Shown here: positions 16,190 through 24,465 of the stretch, in pieces
How the letters are laid out: each line of letters begins with the position of its first letter
Position numbering within the stretch: the stretch's first letter is position 1
From: JBOGXA01 sp050694175
GTDB lineage: Bacteria; Actinomycetota; CADDZG01; WHSQ01
DNA: 64,000 bases
Direction of reading: 5' to 3'
Assembly (NCBI GenBank): GCA_050694175.1
Contig: JBOGXA010000008.1
Span: 69,237 to 133,236, forward strand
Position numbers and translations under genes: made by a program
Notes under the pieces: model-generated
Databases searched by the model: none
Seen by the model: the letters and a program-made list of their open reading frames with translations, nothing else
Told to the model about the DNA's origin: nothing

Positions 16190-16387
16190 CCTAAAACGCT
16201 CCAGCCCCCTGGACGACCGCAGGGCCGGTCGCGGACAATGACCGTGAGGTTCGTCGAGGCGTGACGGAGTGCCTTGTTTGCACTCGGGCAGGACGGCGAC
16301 GCTGGCAGGCGAATAACCATTCACAAGTACGCTTTGTGGATTGGCCGCACGCCGCGCCGGACTCTGAGACCCGGGGGGAAGCCCGTA

Positions 16388-17431
16388 ATGGCAACAACCG
16401 AGACCGAAACCAAGAGTTCGTCCTCGTCGGATGACGAGGTCGAGATAAGCATCAGGGAGCTGACCAAGTCCTTCGGTCCCCAGACGGTGCTCGAGGACAT
16501 CACGTTCGATGTGCCCAAGCAGAAGATCACCCTCGTCATCGGGCCCTCGGGAACCGGTAAGAGCGTATTCCTCAAACACCTGGTCGGGCTTCTGAAACCC
16601 GACCGGGGCGAGATCTGGATCGACGGAAAGAACGTTCCCGCGCTCAACGAGAAAGAGCTCTACAAGGTGCGCCGCAAGTTCGGCGTGCTGTTCCAGGACG
16701 GGGCGCTGTTCGGTTCAATGAACGTCTACGACAACGTCGCCTTCCCGCTTCGCGAGCACACGAAGAAGAAGGAAAGCGAGATCAACGACATCGTGACCGG
16801 GAAGCTAACGATGGTGGGCCTCACGGGGGCCGAGAAGAAGCTGCCCGGTGAGATCTCCGGAGGAATGAAGAAGCGAGCCGGCCTCGCCAGAGCGCTCGTG
16901 CTCGATCCCGAGATCGTTTTGTTCGACGAGCCGGACTCGGGACTTGACCCCGTTCGCACGGCATTCCTCAACGAGCTCATCGTCGACCTCAAGAGCCAGC
17001 TCGAAGCCACCTTCATGGTCGTCACCCACGACATCGCGACCGCCAAGAACATCGCCGACTACATCGGCATGCTCTACCGGAGGAACCTCGTGCAGTTCGG
17101 ACCCGCCAAAGAAATGTTCGAATCCGACATCCCCGTGGTTCGCCAGTTCCTGGCCGGCGCGACGGACGGCCCCATCGGCATGTCCGAAGAGAAGGACTCG
17201 ACCAAGGACTCGAGGGAAGCCGAGCCGCGGCCGCAGAGCAGCTCGGGCCTGACCGCCGAAGAGACCGAAGAGATGGAGCGCGCGGCCGGAGCCTCGGACG
17301 AGGGCGAGCAGAAGCCTGCGCCCCCTCCCCCTCCGCCGCGTGAGAAGGCGGCCGGCGACGGACGCGCCGAAGAGGAGAGCGAAAAGGAAGGGCGGCTGGG
17401 CGGCATCTTCGGCTGGGACAAGAAGGGGTAA
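16388..17431 (+). CDS. Mce-associated ABC transporter ATPase (MlaF/Mkl type) with acidic tail
   Basis: A 347-residue ABC ATPase that powers the Mce lipid importer. Walker A is GPSGTGKS (52-59), the Q-loop is in VLFQDGALFGSMNVYDNV, the signature is ISGGMKKRAGLARAL, Walker B is IVLFDEPDSGLDP and the switch His is in VVTHD. The ATPase core ends near residue 260. A tail of about 85 residues follows, rich in Glu, Lys and Pro with a run of seven prolines, and ends GGIFGWDKKG. MlaF-type ATPases usually end soon after the core, so the tail is unusual. A GGGGGGAAG stretch precedes the ATG. It is the first gene of a 12-kb plus-strand mce locus. Confidence 0.92.
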   Translation: MATTETETKSSSSSDDEVEISIRELTKSFGPQTVLEDITFDVPKQKITLVIGPSGTGKSVFLKHLVGLLKPDRGEIWIDGKNVPALNEKELYKVRRKFGVLFQDGALFGSMNVYDNVAFPLREHTKKKESEINDIVTGKLTMVGLTGAEKKLPGEISGGMKKRAGLARALVLDPEIVLFDEPDSGLDPVRTAFLNELIVDLKSQLEATFMVVTHDIATAKNIADYIGMLYRRNLVQFGPAKEMFESDIPVVRQFLAGATDGPIGMSEEKDSTKDSREAEPRPQSSSGLTAEETEEMERAAGASDEGEQKPAPPPPPPREKAAGDGRAEEESEKEGRLGGIFGWDKKG

Positions 17432-17437
17432 GCGCGT

Positions 17438-18205
17438 TTGGGCCCGTTTCGCGCGCTCGTTGTCGAAACGGGCAACATGTTCGCCATCACGCTGGAGGCC
17501 TTTCGCATCATGTGGAGGCCCCCATATCCGTGGCGTGAGTTCGTCCGCCAATCCTGGTTCATTGCGAGCGTCGCCATGGTTCCGGCTGTTCTCGTATCGA
17601 TCGCGTTCGGCGCCACGATCGCTCTTCAGGTCGGTAACGTCGCACGTCAGCTCGGCGCGGAGTCACAGACCGGAGCGGCCATGGTCCTGGCCGTCGTGCG
17701 CGAGGCCGCTCCCATCGTCGCCGCGCTGCTGATCTCCGGCGCCGGAGGATCTGCGATGTGCGCCGATATCGGCAGCCGCAAGATCCGCGACGAGATCGAC
17801 GCCATGGAAGTCCTCGCGGTCGATCCGATAGCAACACTCGTCGTGCCGCGCATCTGGGCCGCTGTGTTCGTGGCCATGCTGCTCGATGGTTTCGTGTCGG
17901 TGGCGGGGATCCTCGGTGGTGCCTTTTTCAACGTGGTGATCCAGGGCGGCACACCCGGCGCCTACCTCGCATCATTCAACCTCCTCGCCCAGCCGGCCGA
18001 CCTGTTCGTCGCGATCTTCAAGGCCGGCATATTCGGGCTCATCGCGGCCATGGTGGCCGTCTATTTCGGGATGCACGCGAAGGGCGGTCCGAAGGGTGTC
18101 GGCGACGCCGTCCAGCGCGCCGTGGTCGTCACGTTCATGCTGGTCTTCTTCGCCAACTTCGTCCTCACGGCGCTCTATTTCGCCGTCGTCCCCCAGAAGT
18201 TCTGA
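17438..18205 (+). CDS. yrbEA: YrbE/MlaE-type permease, A-type, first pair
   Basis: A 255-residue inner-membrane permease of the Mce importer. It begins with an amphipathic interfacial helix (TGNMFAITLEAFRIMW) followed by about five transmembrane helices, and carries the MlaE/YrbE signature EIDAMEVLAVDPIATLVVPRI. The only start consistent with the N-terminal alignment to its paralogue is a TTG at 17438-17440, behind AAGAAGGGG. It lies 6 bp after the ATPase gene and 2 bp before the next permease. It most resembles the permease at 19180-20124 (shared MVLAVVRE, GSAMCADIGSR/GSAMCADLGSR, KGGPKGVGDAVQ), so the two are paralogues. Confidence 0.9.
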   Translation: MGPFRALVVETGNMFAITLEAFRIMWRPPYPWREFVRQSWFIASVAMVPAVLVSIAFGATIALQVGNVARQLGAESQTGAAMVLAVVREAAPIVAALLISGAGGSAMCADIGSRKIRDEIDAMEVLAVDPIATLVVPRIWAAVFVAMLLDGFVSVAGILGGAFFNVVIQGGTPGAYLASFNLLAQPADLFVAIFKAGIFGLIAAMVAVYFGMHAKGGPKGVGDAVQRAVVVTFMLVFFANFVLTALYFAVVPQKF

Positions 18206-18207
18206 TC

Positions 18208-19065
18208 GTGGCAACGGACTCGGCTCAGTACGAACGGACGGTACCGGCCCCCGTTCGCGCCGCCAATCGGGTTGTTGACGGCCTCGCTGCCATCGGCACT
18301 CAGCTCATCTTCATGGCGAAGTCCCTCGGGGACACGACACTTGCAACGCGCCACGTGGGCGAGATCTCCCGGCTCATCTCGGAGATCACGCTCGGAGCCG
18401 GCGCGCTCATCGTGGGGGCGGGCACCGCTGGAGTCATCTTCTTCATGAGCTTCTTCACGGGGACGCAAGTGGGTTTGGAGGGGTTCAAAGGCCTTCAGCT
18501 CATCGGTGCCGAGGCCTTCACGGGCTTCGTCGGCGCGTTCGCCAATACGCGCGAGATAACACCACTGATCGCGGGAGTCACCCTCGCCGCCCAGGTCGGA
18601 GCGGCCTTCACCGCCGAGCTCGGCGCCATGCGCGTGAACGAGGAGATCGATGCGCTCGAGGTGATGGCGATCCGCCCGGTCCCCTATCTCGTGTCGACCC
18701 GGATCATCGCGGCGCTGATCGCGATCCTGCCGCTTTATCTCGTGTCGCTGTTTGCGTCCTACTTCGCGACCGACATCATCGTCACGCAGTTCCTGGGGCT
18801 ATCCCCCGGCCTCTACGACCACTACTTCAACCAGTGGCTACCGCCTATCGACATCCTGTACTCGCTTATCAAGGCGTGCCTGTTCGCAGTCACCGTCGCG
18901 CTCATCCACTGCTACTACGGGTTCAACGCGACCGGAGGGCCGGCGGGGGTGGGGATCGCGGTCGGCCGGGCGATCCGGACCTCGATAGTCGCCGTCAACG
19001 TCATCAACCTGATGCTGTCGGCGTTCATGTGGGGGATCTCCGACACCGTCCGCATCGCCGGCTGA
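18208..19065 (+). CDS. yrbEB: YrbE/MlaE-type permease, B-type, first pair
   Basis: A 285-residue permease that starts at a GTG two bases after the stop of the A-type permease. The YrbE signature reads EIDALEVMAIRPVPYLVSTRI, and B-type marks are SFFTGTQVGLEGFKG, NTREITPLIAGV and the C-terminal IHCYYGFNATGGPAGVG with the end SDTVRIAG. It should pair with the A-type permease to form the membrane channel. It is clearly paralogous to the permease at 20132-20980, which ends GDTVRIAG. This gene closes the first permease pair, and a 114-bp spacer follows. Confidence 0.91.
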   Translation: MATDSAQYERTVPAPVRAANRVVDGLAAIGTQLIFMAKSLGDTTLATRHVGEISRLISEITLGAGALIVGAGTAGVIFFMSFFTGTQVGLEGFKGLQLIGAEAFTGFVGAFANTREITPLIAGVTLAAQVGAAFTAELGAMRVNEEIDALEVMAIRPVPYLVSTRIIAALIAILPLYLVSLFASYFATDIIVTQFLGLSPGLYDHYFNQWLPPIDILYSLIKACLFAVTVALIHCYYGFNATGGPAGVGIAVGRAIRTSIVAVNVINLMLSAFMWGISDTVRIAG

Positions 19066-19179
19066 CGGGGGCGCGTCCTCGCGAAAAAATCTCTAGTGGA
19101 GTGTCCGTTTTTGGGGTATATGGCCGTCCCGCGGGACTTCCTTACGGAGGAATCGCCCCCTCACGCGCCTAATTGACCG
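19066..19179. other. Spacer inside the mce locus with a palindrome
   Basis: This is the only sizeable gap between the permease genes (114 bp, or 330 bp if the next gene starts at the internal ATG 19396). It contains an AT-rich stretch (CGAAAAAATCTC; GTTTTTGGGGTATATGG), a perfect 12-bp palindrome GTCCCGCGGGAC (19126-19137) and a GGAGG at 19147. It could hold an internal promoter or a processing site separating the two permease pairs. The GAGTGTCC word near 19099 recalls the repeat family seen elsewhere in the window, but the rest does not align well enough to call it a copy. Confidence 0.4.
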
Positions 19180-20124
19180 GTGAGTCGGATTGATGGCGGC
19201 AATGCAAGGGTAAGACCTTGCCTTGTTGGGGCGCGGCCCGGCTCACCCATCTCGACGGCGTCGAGTTCGGCGACCGAGGCGCCGCGAGGGGGTCAAGTAA
19301 ACTTCTGGAAAATCAGATCGGGGGGTCGCAACATCGCCAGCAGGATTGCCGTAGCAGGTGGCAAGCCGGTCGGGTTTCTGCGCGAAACCGGCCGGATGTT
19401 CGGAGTCGGGCTGGAGGCCCTCCACACGATCTTCCGCCGTCCCTGGCCCCTCAACGAGTTCCTGACCCAGGCGTGGTTCCTCATGAAGGTCACGACCGTG
19501 CCGGTGATCCTGATCTCGATCCCGTTCGGGATGATCATCTCGTTGCACGTCGGCTCGTTCCTGCGCGACCTGGGGGCCGAGGCCCACATGGGAGCGGCCA
19601 TGGTGCTGGCCGTCGTCCGGGAGGAGGCGCCGGTCGCGACCGCCCTGTTAATCGCGGGCGTGGGAGGTTCCGCCATGTGCGCGGACCTCGGCTCTCGCCG
19701 CATCCGCGACGAGATCGACGCCATGGCGGTGCTGGGGATCGACGTGATCCACCGGCTGGTCATGCCTCGCATCCTGGCCGCGGCATTTGTCGCGATCCTG
19801 CTCGACGCCGTGGTGAGCATCGCCGGAATCGCGGGCGGTCTGTTCTTCGCCGTCGTCGTTCAGCACGGCACCGTGTCCAGCTACTTTGGCTCGTTTAACG
19901 AGCTGTCGCAGACGTGGGATCTGTGGATGGCGCTGATCAAGGCCGTTGTGTTCGGGTACATCGCCGGGACCGTCGCCTGCTACAAGGGCTTCTTCGTCAA
20001 GGGGGGGCCGAAGGGCGTCGGCGATGCAGTACAGCAGGCCGTCGTCATCACGTTCATCGTGCTGTTCTTCTTGAACTTCATATTCACCGCCCTGTATTTC
20101 AACTTCATACCCCAAAAACTCTGA
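19180..20124 (+). CDS. yrbEA: YrbE/MlaE-type permease, A-type, second pair
   Basis: A second A-type permease, 314 residues from the GTG at 19180. The core begins near GFLRETGRMFGVGLEALHTIF, matching the interfacial helix of the first A-type permease, and carries EIDAMAVLGIDVIHRLVMPRI. The start is uncertain: the 45 residues after the GTG look unrelated to permeases, and the next in-frame start codon is the ATG at 19396, which would cut off part of the interfacial helix. No ATG/GTG/TTG lies where the homologous N-terminus should be. It shares most of its length with the permease at 17438 and seems to be a duplicate. The stop lies 7 bp before the next gene. Confidence 0.87.
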   Translation: MSRIDGGNARVRPCLVGARPGSPISTASSSATEAPRGGQVNFWKIRSGGRNIASRIAVAGGKPVGFLRETGRMFGVGLEALHTIFRRPWPLNEFLTQAWFLMKVTTVPVILISIPFGMIISLHVGSFLRDLGAEAHMGAAMVLAVVREEAPVATALLIAGVGGSAMCADLGSRRIRDEIDAMAVLGIDVIHRLVMPRILAAAFVAILLDAVVSIAGIAGGLFFAVVVQHGTVSSYFGSFNELSQTWDLWMALIKAVVFGYIAGTVACYKGFFVKGGPKGVGDAVQQAVVITFIVLFFLNFIFTALYFNFIPQKL

Positions 20125-20131
20125 GGAAGAG

Positions 20132-20980
20132 ATGGCCGGACGAATAGAAGCCGCTCCGAGTATCGGAACCAGGACCGTGAGGCGGATCGCGGTCCCGTTC
20201 GAGTCGATGTCGGACCAGCTGGTCTTCTACGGAAAGGTGATGCGCCGTCTTCCGCGGGGTCTGCACTACAGGCCCCAGATCATGTCTCTGATCTCCGACA
20301 TCGCGTTGGGGGCCGGCGCGGTTCTGATGGGCGCCGGGATGTTCTTCGTCATCTCGTCGATGTCGTTCTTCACCGGGACCCAGGTCGGTCTCGAGGGCTT
20401 CCAGGGCCTGCAGCAGATCGGAGCGGAGGCCTTTGTCGGCCTCGTCTCGTCGTGGGCGAACACCCGCGAGATCACTCCCTTGATTGCCGGAGTGGCGATC
20501 GCCGCCCAGATCGGGGCCGGGTTCACGGCGGAGATCGGCGCGGCCCGCATCTCCGAAGAGATCGATGCGCTCGAGGTCATGGCGGTTCCGTCGATCGTCT
20601 ACATGGTCTGCACGAGGGTGTGGGCGGCTCTCATCACGATCATCCCGCTGTATTTGGCCGCGCTGTTCTCCTCGTACATGGCAACACAGGCGATCGTTAC
20701 GAAGTTCTTTGCGCTTTCGGCGGGGACATACACGCACTACTTCAAGCTGTTCTTACCGCCCACGGACATCTTCTACAGCCTCATCAAGGCCATCGTGTTC
20801 GTGATCGTCGTGATCATGATCCACTGCTACTACGGCTACTACGCGTCGGGCGGGCCGGCGGGAGTTGGGGTCGCATCGGGCCGGGCGCTCCGGACGTCGA
20901 TAGTCACCGTGGTGATCCTTAACCTGGTTCTTTCGCTGGTGATGTGGGGCGGCGGCGACACGGTGAGGATCGCAGGATGA
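20132..20980 (+). CDS. yrbEB: YrbE/MlaE-type permease, B-type, second pair
   Basis: A 282-residue B-type permease with GAGGAAGAG just before the ATG. Family marks are SFFTGTQVGLEGFQG, NTREITPLIAGVAI, the signature EIDALEVMAVPSIVYMVCTRV and IHCYYGYYASGGPAGVG, ending GDTVRIAG. It is the closest in-window relative of the permease at 18208-19065. Its stop overlaps the start of the first mce gene (ATGA), so this second pair is translationally tied to the substrate-binding subunits, whereas the first pair is tied to the ATPase gene. Confidence 0.92.
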   Translation: MAGRIEAAPSIGTRTVRRIAVPFESMSDQLVFYGKVMRRLPRGLHYRPQIMSLISDIALGAGAVLMGAGMFFVISSMSFFTGTQVGLEGFQGLQQIGAEAFVGLVSSWANTREITPLIAGVAIAAQIGAGFTAEIGAARISEEIDALEVMAVPSIVYMVCTRVWAALITIIPLYLAALFSSYMATQAIVTKFFALSAGTYTHYFKLFLPPTDIFYSLIKAIVFVIVVIMIHCYYGYYASGGPAGVGVASGRALRTSIVTVVILNLVLSLVMWGGGDTVRIAG

Positions 20981-22038
20981 AGCGGCGACTGCTCCTCATC
21001 GGCGGAGGGCTCGCGCTCATCGCGCTCCTGAGTACCGGGTTGTATTTCGGGATCAAGGCAGCGTACGGCGCCTACCGCGGTTACTACTACGTGACCGCCG
21101 ACTTCGACCGCGCGGGCCAGCAGATCCTGATCGGTAACGACGTGCGCGTGCGCGGCGTCATCGTCGGTGAGGTATCCGACATCCAGCTCGTCGACCGGCG
21201 AGCGCAGGTGACCTTCAAGATCGAGGACAAGTACGCCGAGATCCCGAAGTCCACCGAGGCGGTCGTCACGCTCAAGACGCTCCTCGGCTCGAAGTTCATC
21301 GACCTGCGCTTCGAACCGAGTGGGGGCGGCCCTTATCTCGCGGACGGCGACACGATCACCGAGACGCACGTCGGGCCGGAACTGGAGGACGCTCTCGAAG
21401 ACGGCACGGAGGTGCTGGCCGCATTGAAGCCCGAAGAGGCGGCCACTCTCGTTCACGAGCTTGCAAGGGCGTCGCGGGACCACGGCGACGACATCGCCCG
21501 CGGCCTGGAGGCCAACGCCGAGCTCTCGACCGTGTTTGCAGACACTACGGATCCGCAACTCGAGGCGCTACGTGACTTCCGCATCTTGTTCGGCGAGCTC
21601 GAGGACAAGGGCGACGACATGAACCGGCTTGCGTTCGCCATCAATGAGGGTGTTCCGGTCTATGCGTCGCAACAGGCGCAGAGAGACTTCTCGGCTGCGC
21701 TCAGCGGGCTCACGTCCTTCGCGAACGATTTCGCAGACCTTCTCATCTTCCAGCGAAGCGATTGGGATCGGATGATGAACGCAGGGGACGTCGTCCTCGG
21801 CACGATAGCCGGCCGCCCGGCAGGCCTCGCGGACATGGTGCATGGCCTCTATCGCTACGTATACAAACTCGGCAAGGACATCAGGCCGAACCTGCTCAAG
21901 GACGGCAGTGCCGCCGCCGGCTTCGTCAACTTCATCGGCGGTAACGACCAGGACGAAGAGCAGAACCAGATCTGCGATGCCCTCAGCGAAGAGGAAAAGA
22001 AGCTGGTCCCGATCTGCAACGACGGGGACGGGCGATGA
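20977..22038 (+). CDS. mceA: Mce family protein 1 of 6
   Basis: A 353-residue Mce/MlaD protein: an N-terminal membrane anchor (about residues 4-27), the MlaD beta-barrel domain (about 38-118, VTADFDRAGQQILIGNDVRVRGV, then VTLKTLLGSKFIDL) and an alpha-helical region that forms the needle-like tunnel for lipid passage. The start ATGA overlaps the last permease stop. The C-terminus is acidic, ends CNDGDGR and holds two Cys residues (QICDALSEEEKK, VPICNDG) that could form a disulfide outside the cell. It is the first of six consecutive mce genes, each coupled to the next. Confidence 0.91.
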   Translation: MKRRLLLIGGGLALIALLSTGLYFGIKAAYGAYRGYYYVTADFDRAGQQILIGNDVRVRGVIVGEVSDIQLVDRRAQVTFKIEDKYAEIPKSTEAVVTLKTLLGSKFIDLRFEPSGGGPYLADGDTITETHVGPELEDALEDGTEVLAALKPEEAATLVHELARASRDHGDDIARGLEANAELSTVFADTTDPQLEALRDFRILFGELEDKGDDMNRLAFAINEGVPVYASQQAQRDFSAALSGLTSFANDFADLLIFQRSDWDRMMNAGDVVLGTIAGRPAGLADMVHGLYRYVYKLGKDIRPNLLKDGSAAAGFVNFIGGNDQDEEQNQICDALSEEEKKLVPICNDGDGR

Positions 22039-23192
22039 GGTTCTCGAAGCCGACACTGGTGAAGGTCATCATTTTCTCGGTCGTATGCGTCATCTTCACC
22101 ATCATGCTCGGCGTCCGGCTTTCGAACGTCCCGCTCTTCCAGGCCCGGACGAACTACGAGGCCGAATTCGCCAATGCCCTCGGGGTGATCAAAGGCGACT
22201 CCGTCAAGATCGCGGGTGTCAAGGTGGGACGCGTCGAGAACACTCGCATCAAAGACGGTAAGGCGATCGTCGAGTTCTCGGTCGAGGACAAAATCCGGCT
22301 CACCGACCAGGCCGAGGCGGCAATACGCTGGCGCAACGTCCTCGGACAGCGATACCTCTACCTCTATCCGACGGACGCGGGAGAAACGCTCGACGAAGGC
22401 GACCGGATCCCGCTGGCGCAGACCAGCAAGGCCGGAGACGTCGGGGAGCTCCTCAACAGTCTGGGCCCGATCCTCAGATCCATCGATCCGGAGAAGGCCA
22501 ACGCGTTCCTAGACTCCATGAACACCGCGTTGTCGGGCAACGAGGTCGCGGTGCGCCAGCTCATCGACAACAGCGCCGTTCTTGCCGACGACCTCGCGTC
22601 GTTCGACGGTCAAATCGGGAGTGCCGTGGAGTCGTCCGACGAGATCCTGGCCGTCTTCGCCGAGCAAAACAAGGCTCTGGGGAAGATCTTCGACGATCTG
22701 AACATCGTCGGCGGCGCGCTCCACCGCACGACCGACGAGCTCAACTCCGTGATCTCGGACTTCGCCGTGGTCCAGCAGGAGCTGGACGGGTTGTTGAAGG
22801 AGAACGCCGGCGTCATCGACGCGACGATCGCGAACGCAAACACGGTTGCAAGGACGCTCGCTCTCAGCAAGCAGGACCTGGCCCGCACCTTGTGCACACT
22901 TCCCGTGGGAGTGTCCGGTTACTTCCAGACGACCAGCTGGGGCGAGTACTTCAACGTCCGCGTCGTCGAGGTGATCATCAAAGACGAGCACAGCAAGACG
23001 GTTGTCGACGAGGCTGAAGACCCGCGTCAGCGGGGGAAGAAGTCGCTACCGGCGTACACGGGCTGCGGACCCCAGGTCTACCAGGGCAAGGGCAAGAGGG
23101 AGCACGCCCCGGAAGGGCCGGTGAGAAGCGGTCCGTCTGAGAGAGTCGACGGACTCCTGCGCTTCATATTGAGGGAGGAAGCCGGTGCATAA
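22035..23192 (+). CDS. mceB: Mce family protein 2 of 6
   Basis: A 385-residue Mce protein with an N-terminal helix (VKVIIFSVVCVIFTIMLG), the MlaD domain (YEAEFANALGVIKGDSVKIAGVK, IRWRNVLGQRYLYLYP) and a long helical region (about 140-300) with heptad-like Leu/Ile spacing. The RWRNVLGQRYLYL motif is typical of MceB-type members. A Lys/Arg-rich C-terminus follows a Cys (AYTGCGPQVYQGKGKRE). The ATG overlaps the mceA stop by 4 nt. It should be a subunit of the hexameric, membrane-anchored needle. Confidence 0.91.
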   Translation: MRFSKPTLVKVIIFSVVCVIFTIMLGVRLSNVPLFQARTNYEAEFANALGVIKGDSVKIAGVKVGRVENTRIKDGKAIVEFSVEDKIRLTDQAEAAIRWRNVLGQRYLYLYPTDAGETLDEGDRIPLAQTSKAGDVGELLNSLGPILRSIDPEKANAFLDSMNTALSGNEVAVRQLIDNSAVLADDLASFDGQIGSAVESSDEILAVFAEQNKALGKIFDDLNIVGGALHRTTDELNSVISDFAVVQQELDGLLKENAGVIDATIANANTVARTLALSKQDLARTLCTLPVGVSGYFQTTSWGEYFNVRVVEVIIKDEHSKTVVDEAEDPRQRGKKSLPAYTGCGPQVYQGKGKREHAPEGPVRSGPSERVDGLLRFILREEAGA

Positions 23193-24465
23193 CCCACTGC
23201 GCGGTTTTCTTCGCAAGTCGTTCCTGGAGCGAAACCAGGTGCTGATCGGCATCTTCGGCGTCGTCTTCCTGCTCGGTGGCTCCGCGTTCGCCCTCCTTCT
23301 GTCCGGTGGGTTCTTCGAGGACACCTACACCGTTACGGCCACCTTCAAAGACGCAGCGGGGATCCGATCCGGCGACGATGTGACCGTTGCCGGTCTCGAG
23401 GCCGGCAGCGTCGGCGAGATTCGCATCGCAGGCGAGGTGGTCGAGGTCGATCTCAAGATCAAGCAGGACGTGGCGATGCCGGAGGACTCGGAGGCCGAGA
23501 TCATCATCGAGACGCTCCTCGGCAAGAAATCCGTGGATCTCATCGCCGGAGAATCTGACGCGAACCTCGAAGATGGTTCGGCGATTCCCCTCGAGCGCAC
23601 AACGACGCCGATCGACGTCCAGGACCTAAACGACGCATCGGTAACACTCATGGAACGTTCCGACGCCCAGGCACTCGAACAACTCATGGTCGAGGTCACG
23701 GACATCACCGAGGGGAAAGCGGGGCGGCTGCGCGTGGTCATCGACGGCCTCGGGGACGTGACCGAAACGCTCGGCGAAAGAAAGCGCGACCTCCAGCGCT
23801 TGATCGAGTCGCTGTCGACCCTCGCGACGACGTTCGGCGAGCGGGACGACACGATCGTCCAGTTGATCGACCGCTATGACGTCGTCCTTGCAAACCTCGT
23901 CGATCAGCGCGAGGAGCTTGAGGTCCTCCTCGAGTCGACCGACTCGGCCTCTCACGAGGTCGCCGACCTGATCGGGCGCAACAAAGCCGAGCTCGATTCG
24001 ACGCTCGCCCATCTCCACGAGGCCCTCGAAGTGGTGGGCGACCATCAGCTCGATCTCGCCGCGTCGGTCTCGTATCTGGAGAAATCGGTGCGCGGCTATT
24101 CCAGCGTCGGCTACTCGCAGGGCACGCCCAATCGCTGGGCGAACATCTTCGTGCAGTCCCTCGGCCCCCTCGGCGCCGACGCGATCGCCGGCCGGTGCGG
24201 GCTCGTCGACCAGGCTTTCGATGAGTTCCTGGGACCCGACCCCCGCAAGGAAGAAAACCCCGAGGAGTACTGCCAGGGCGGCAGCGAGGAAGAAGAAGAC
24301 GAAGGTAGTCGCGGGGCCCCGGCACAAGGCCCGGGGGACGGGGGCCCGGGGGACGGGGGCCCAGGAGCGCCGGACGACGGAGGGGCCGGGGGGCCGGGAG
24401 ACGGCCTGCCCGGTGACATCGGTGACCTGTTCGACGGCATCACCGACGGCGAGCTGGAGCTGTGA
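23185..24465 (+). CDS. mceC: Mce family protein 3 of 6, Gly/Pro/Asp-rich tail
   Basis: A 426-residue Mce protein. It has an N-terminal anchor (about 18-38), the MlaD domain (YTVTATFKDAAGIRSGDDV and IIETLLGKKSVDL) and a helical domain to about residue 310. The last 70 residues are low-complexity, first Glu-rich (GSEEEEDEGSRG), then Gly/Pro/Asp-rich with a pentapeptide repeat GPGDG. The GTG start lies 8 nt inside the mceB stop, behind GAGGGAGGAAG. Long disordered tails are seen on some actinobacterial Mce proteins and may interact with the cell wall; that is a general statement about the family, not evidence for this one. Confidence 0.9.
   Translation: MHNPLRGFLRKSFLERNQVLIGIFGVVFLLGGSAFALLLSGGFFEDTYTVTATFKDAAGIRSGDDVTVAGLEAGSVGEIRIAGEVVEVDLKIKQDVAMPEDSEAEIIIETLLGKKSVDLIAGESDANLEDGSAIPLERTTTPIDVQDLNDASVTLMERSDAQALEQLMVEVTDITEGKAGRLRVVIDGLGDVTETLGERKRDLQRLIESLSTLATTFGERDDTIVQLIDRYDVVLANLVDQREELEVLLESTDSASHEVADLIGRNKAELDSTLAHLHEALEVVGDHQLDLAASVSYLEKSVRGYSSVGYSQGTPNRWANIFVQSLGPLGADAIAGRCGLVDQAFDEFLGPDPRKEENPEEYCQGGSEEEEDEGSRGAPAQGPGDGGPGDGGPGAPDDGGAGGPGDGLPGDIGDLFDGITDGELEL
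24328..24366 (+). repeat. Coding tandem repeat in mceC (15-bp unit)
   Basis: The unit GGCCCGGGGGACGGG occurs twice in direct succession (24328-24342, 24343-24357) and a partial third copy follows. It encodes GPGDG repeats in the disordered tail of the third Mce protein. The near-perfect DNA identity suggests recent slippage expansion, so copy number may vary between strains. Confidence 0.8.

Noticed and set aside
15095..16264. A 389-codon plus-strand frame opposite the acyl-CoA dehydrogenase
   Set aside because: The minus strand encodes all acyl-CoA dehydrogenase motifs, so this is a shadow.
19090..19140. A further copy of the dispersed repeat in the mce spacer
   Set aside because: Only the GAGTGTCC and GTCCCGC words agree; spacing and the central part differ too much, and the site is not between converging genes.
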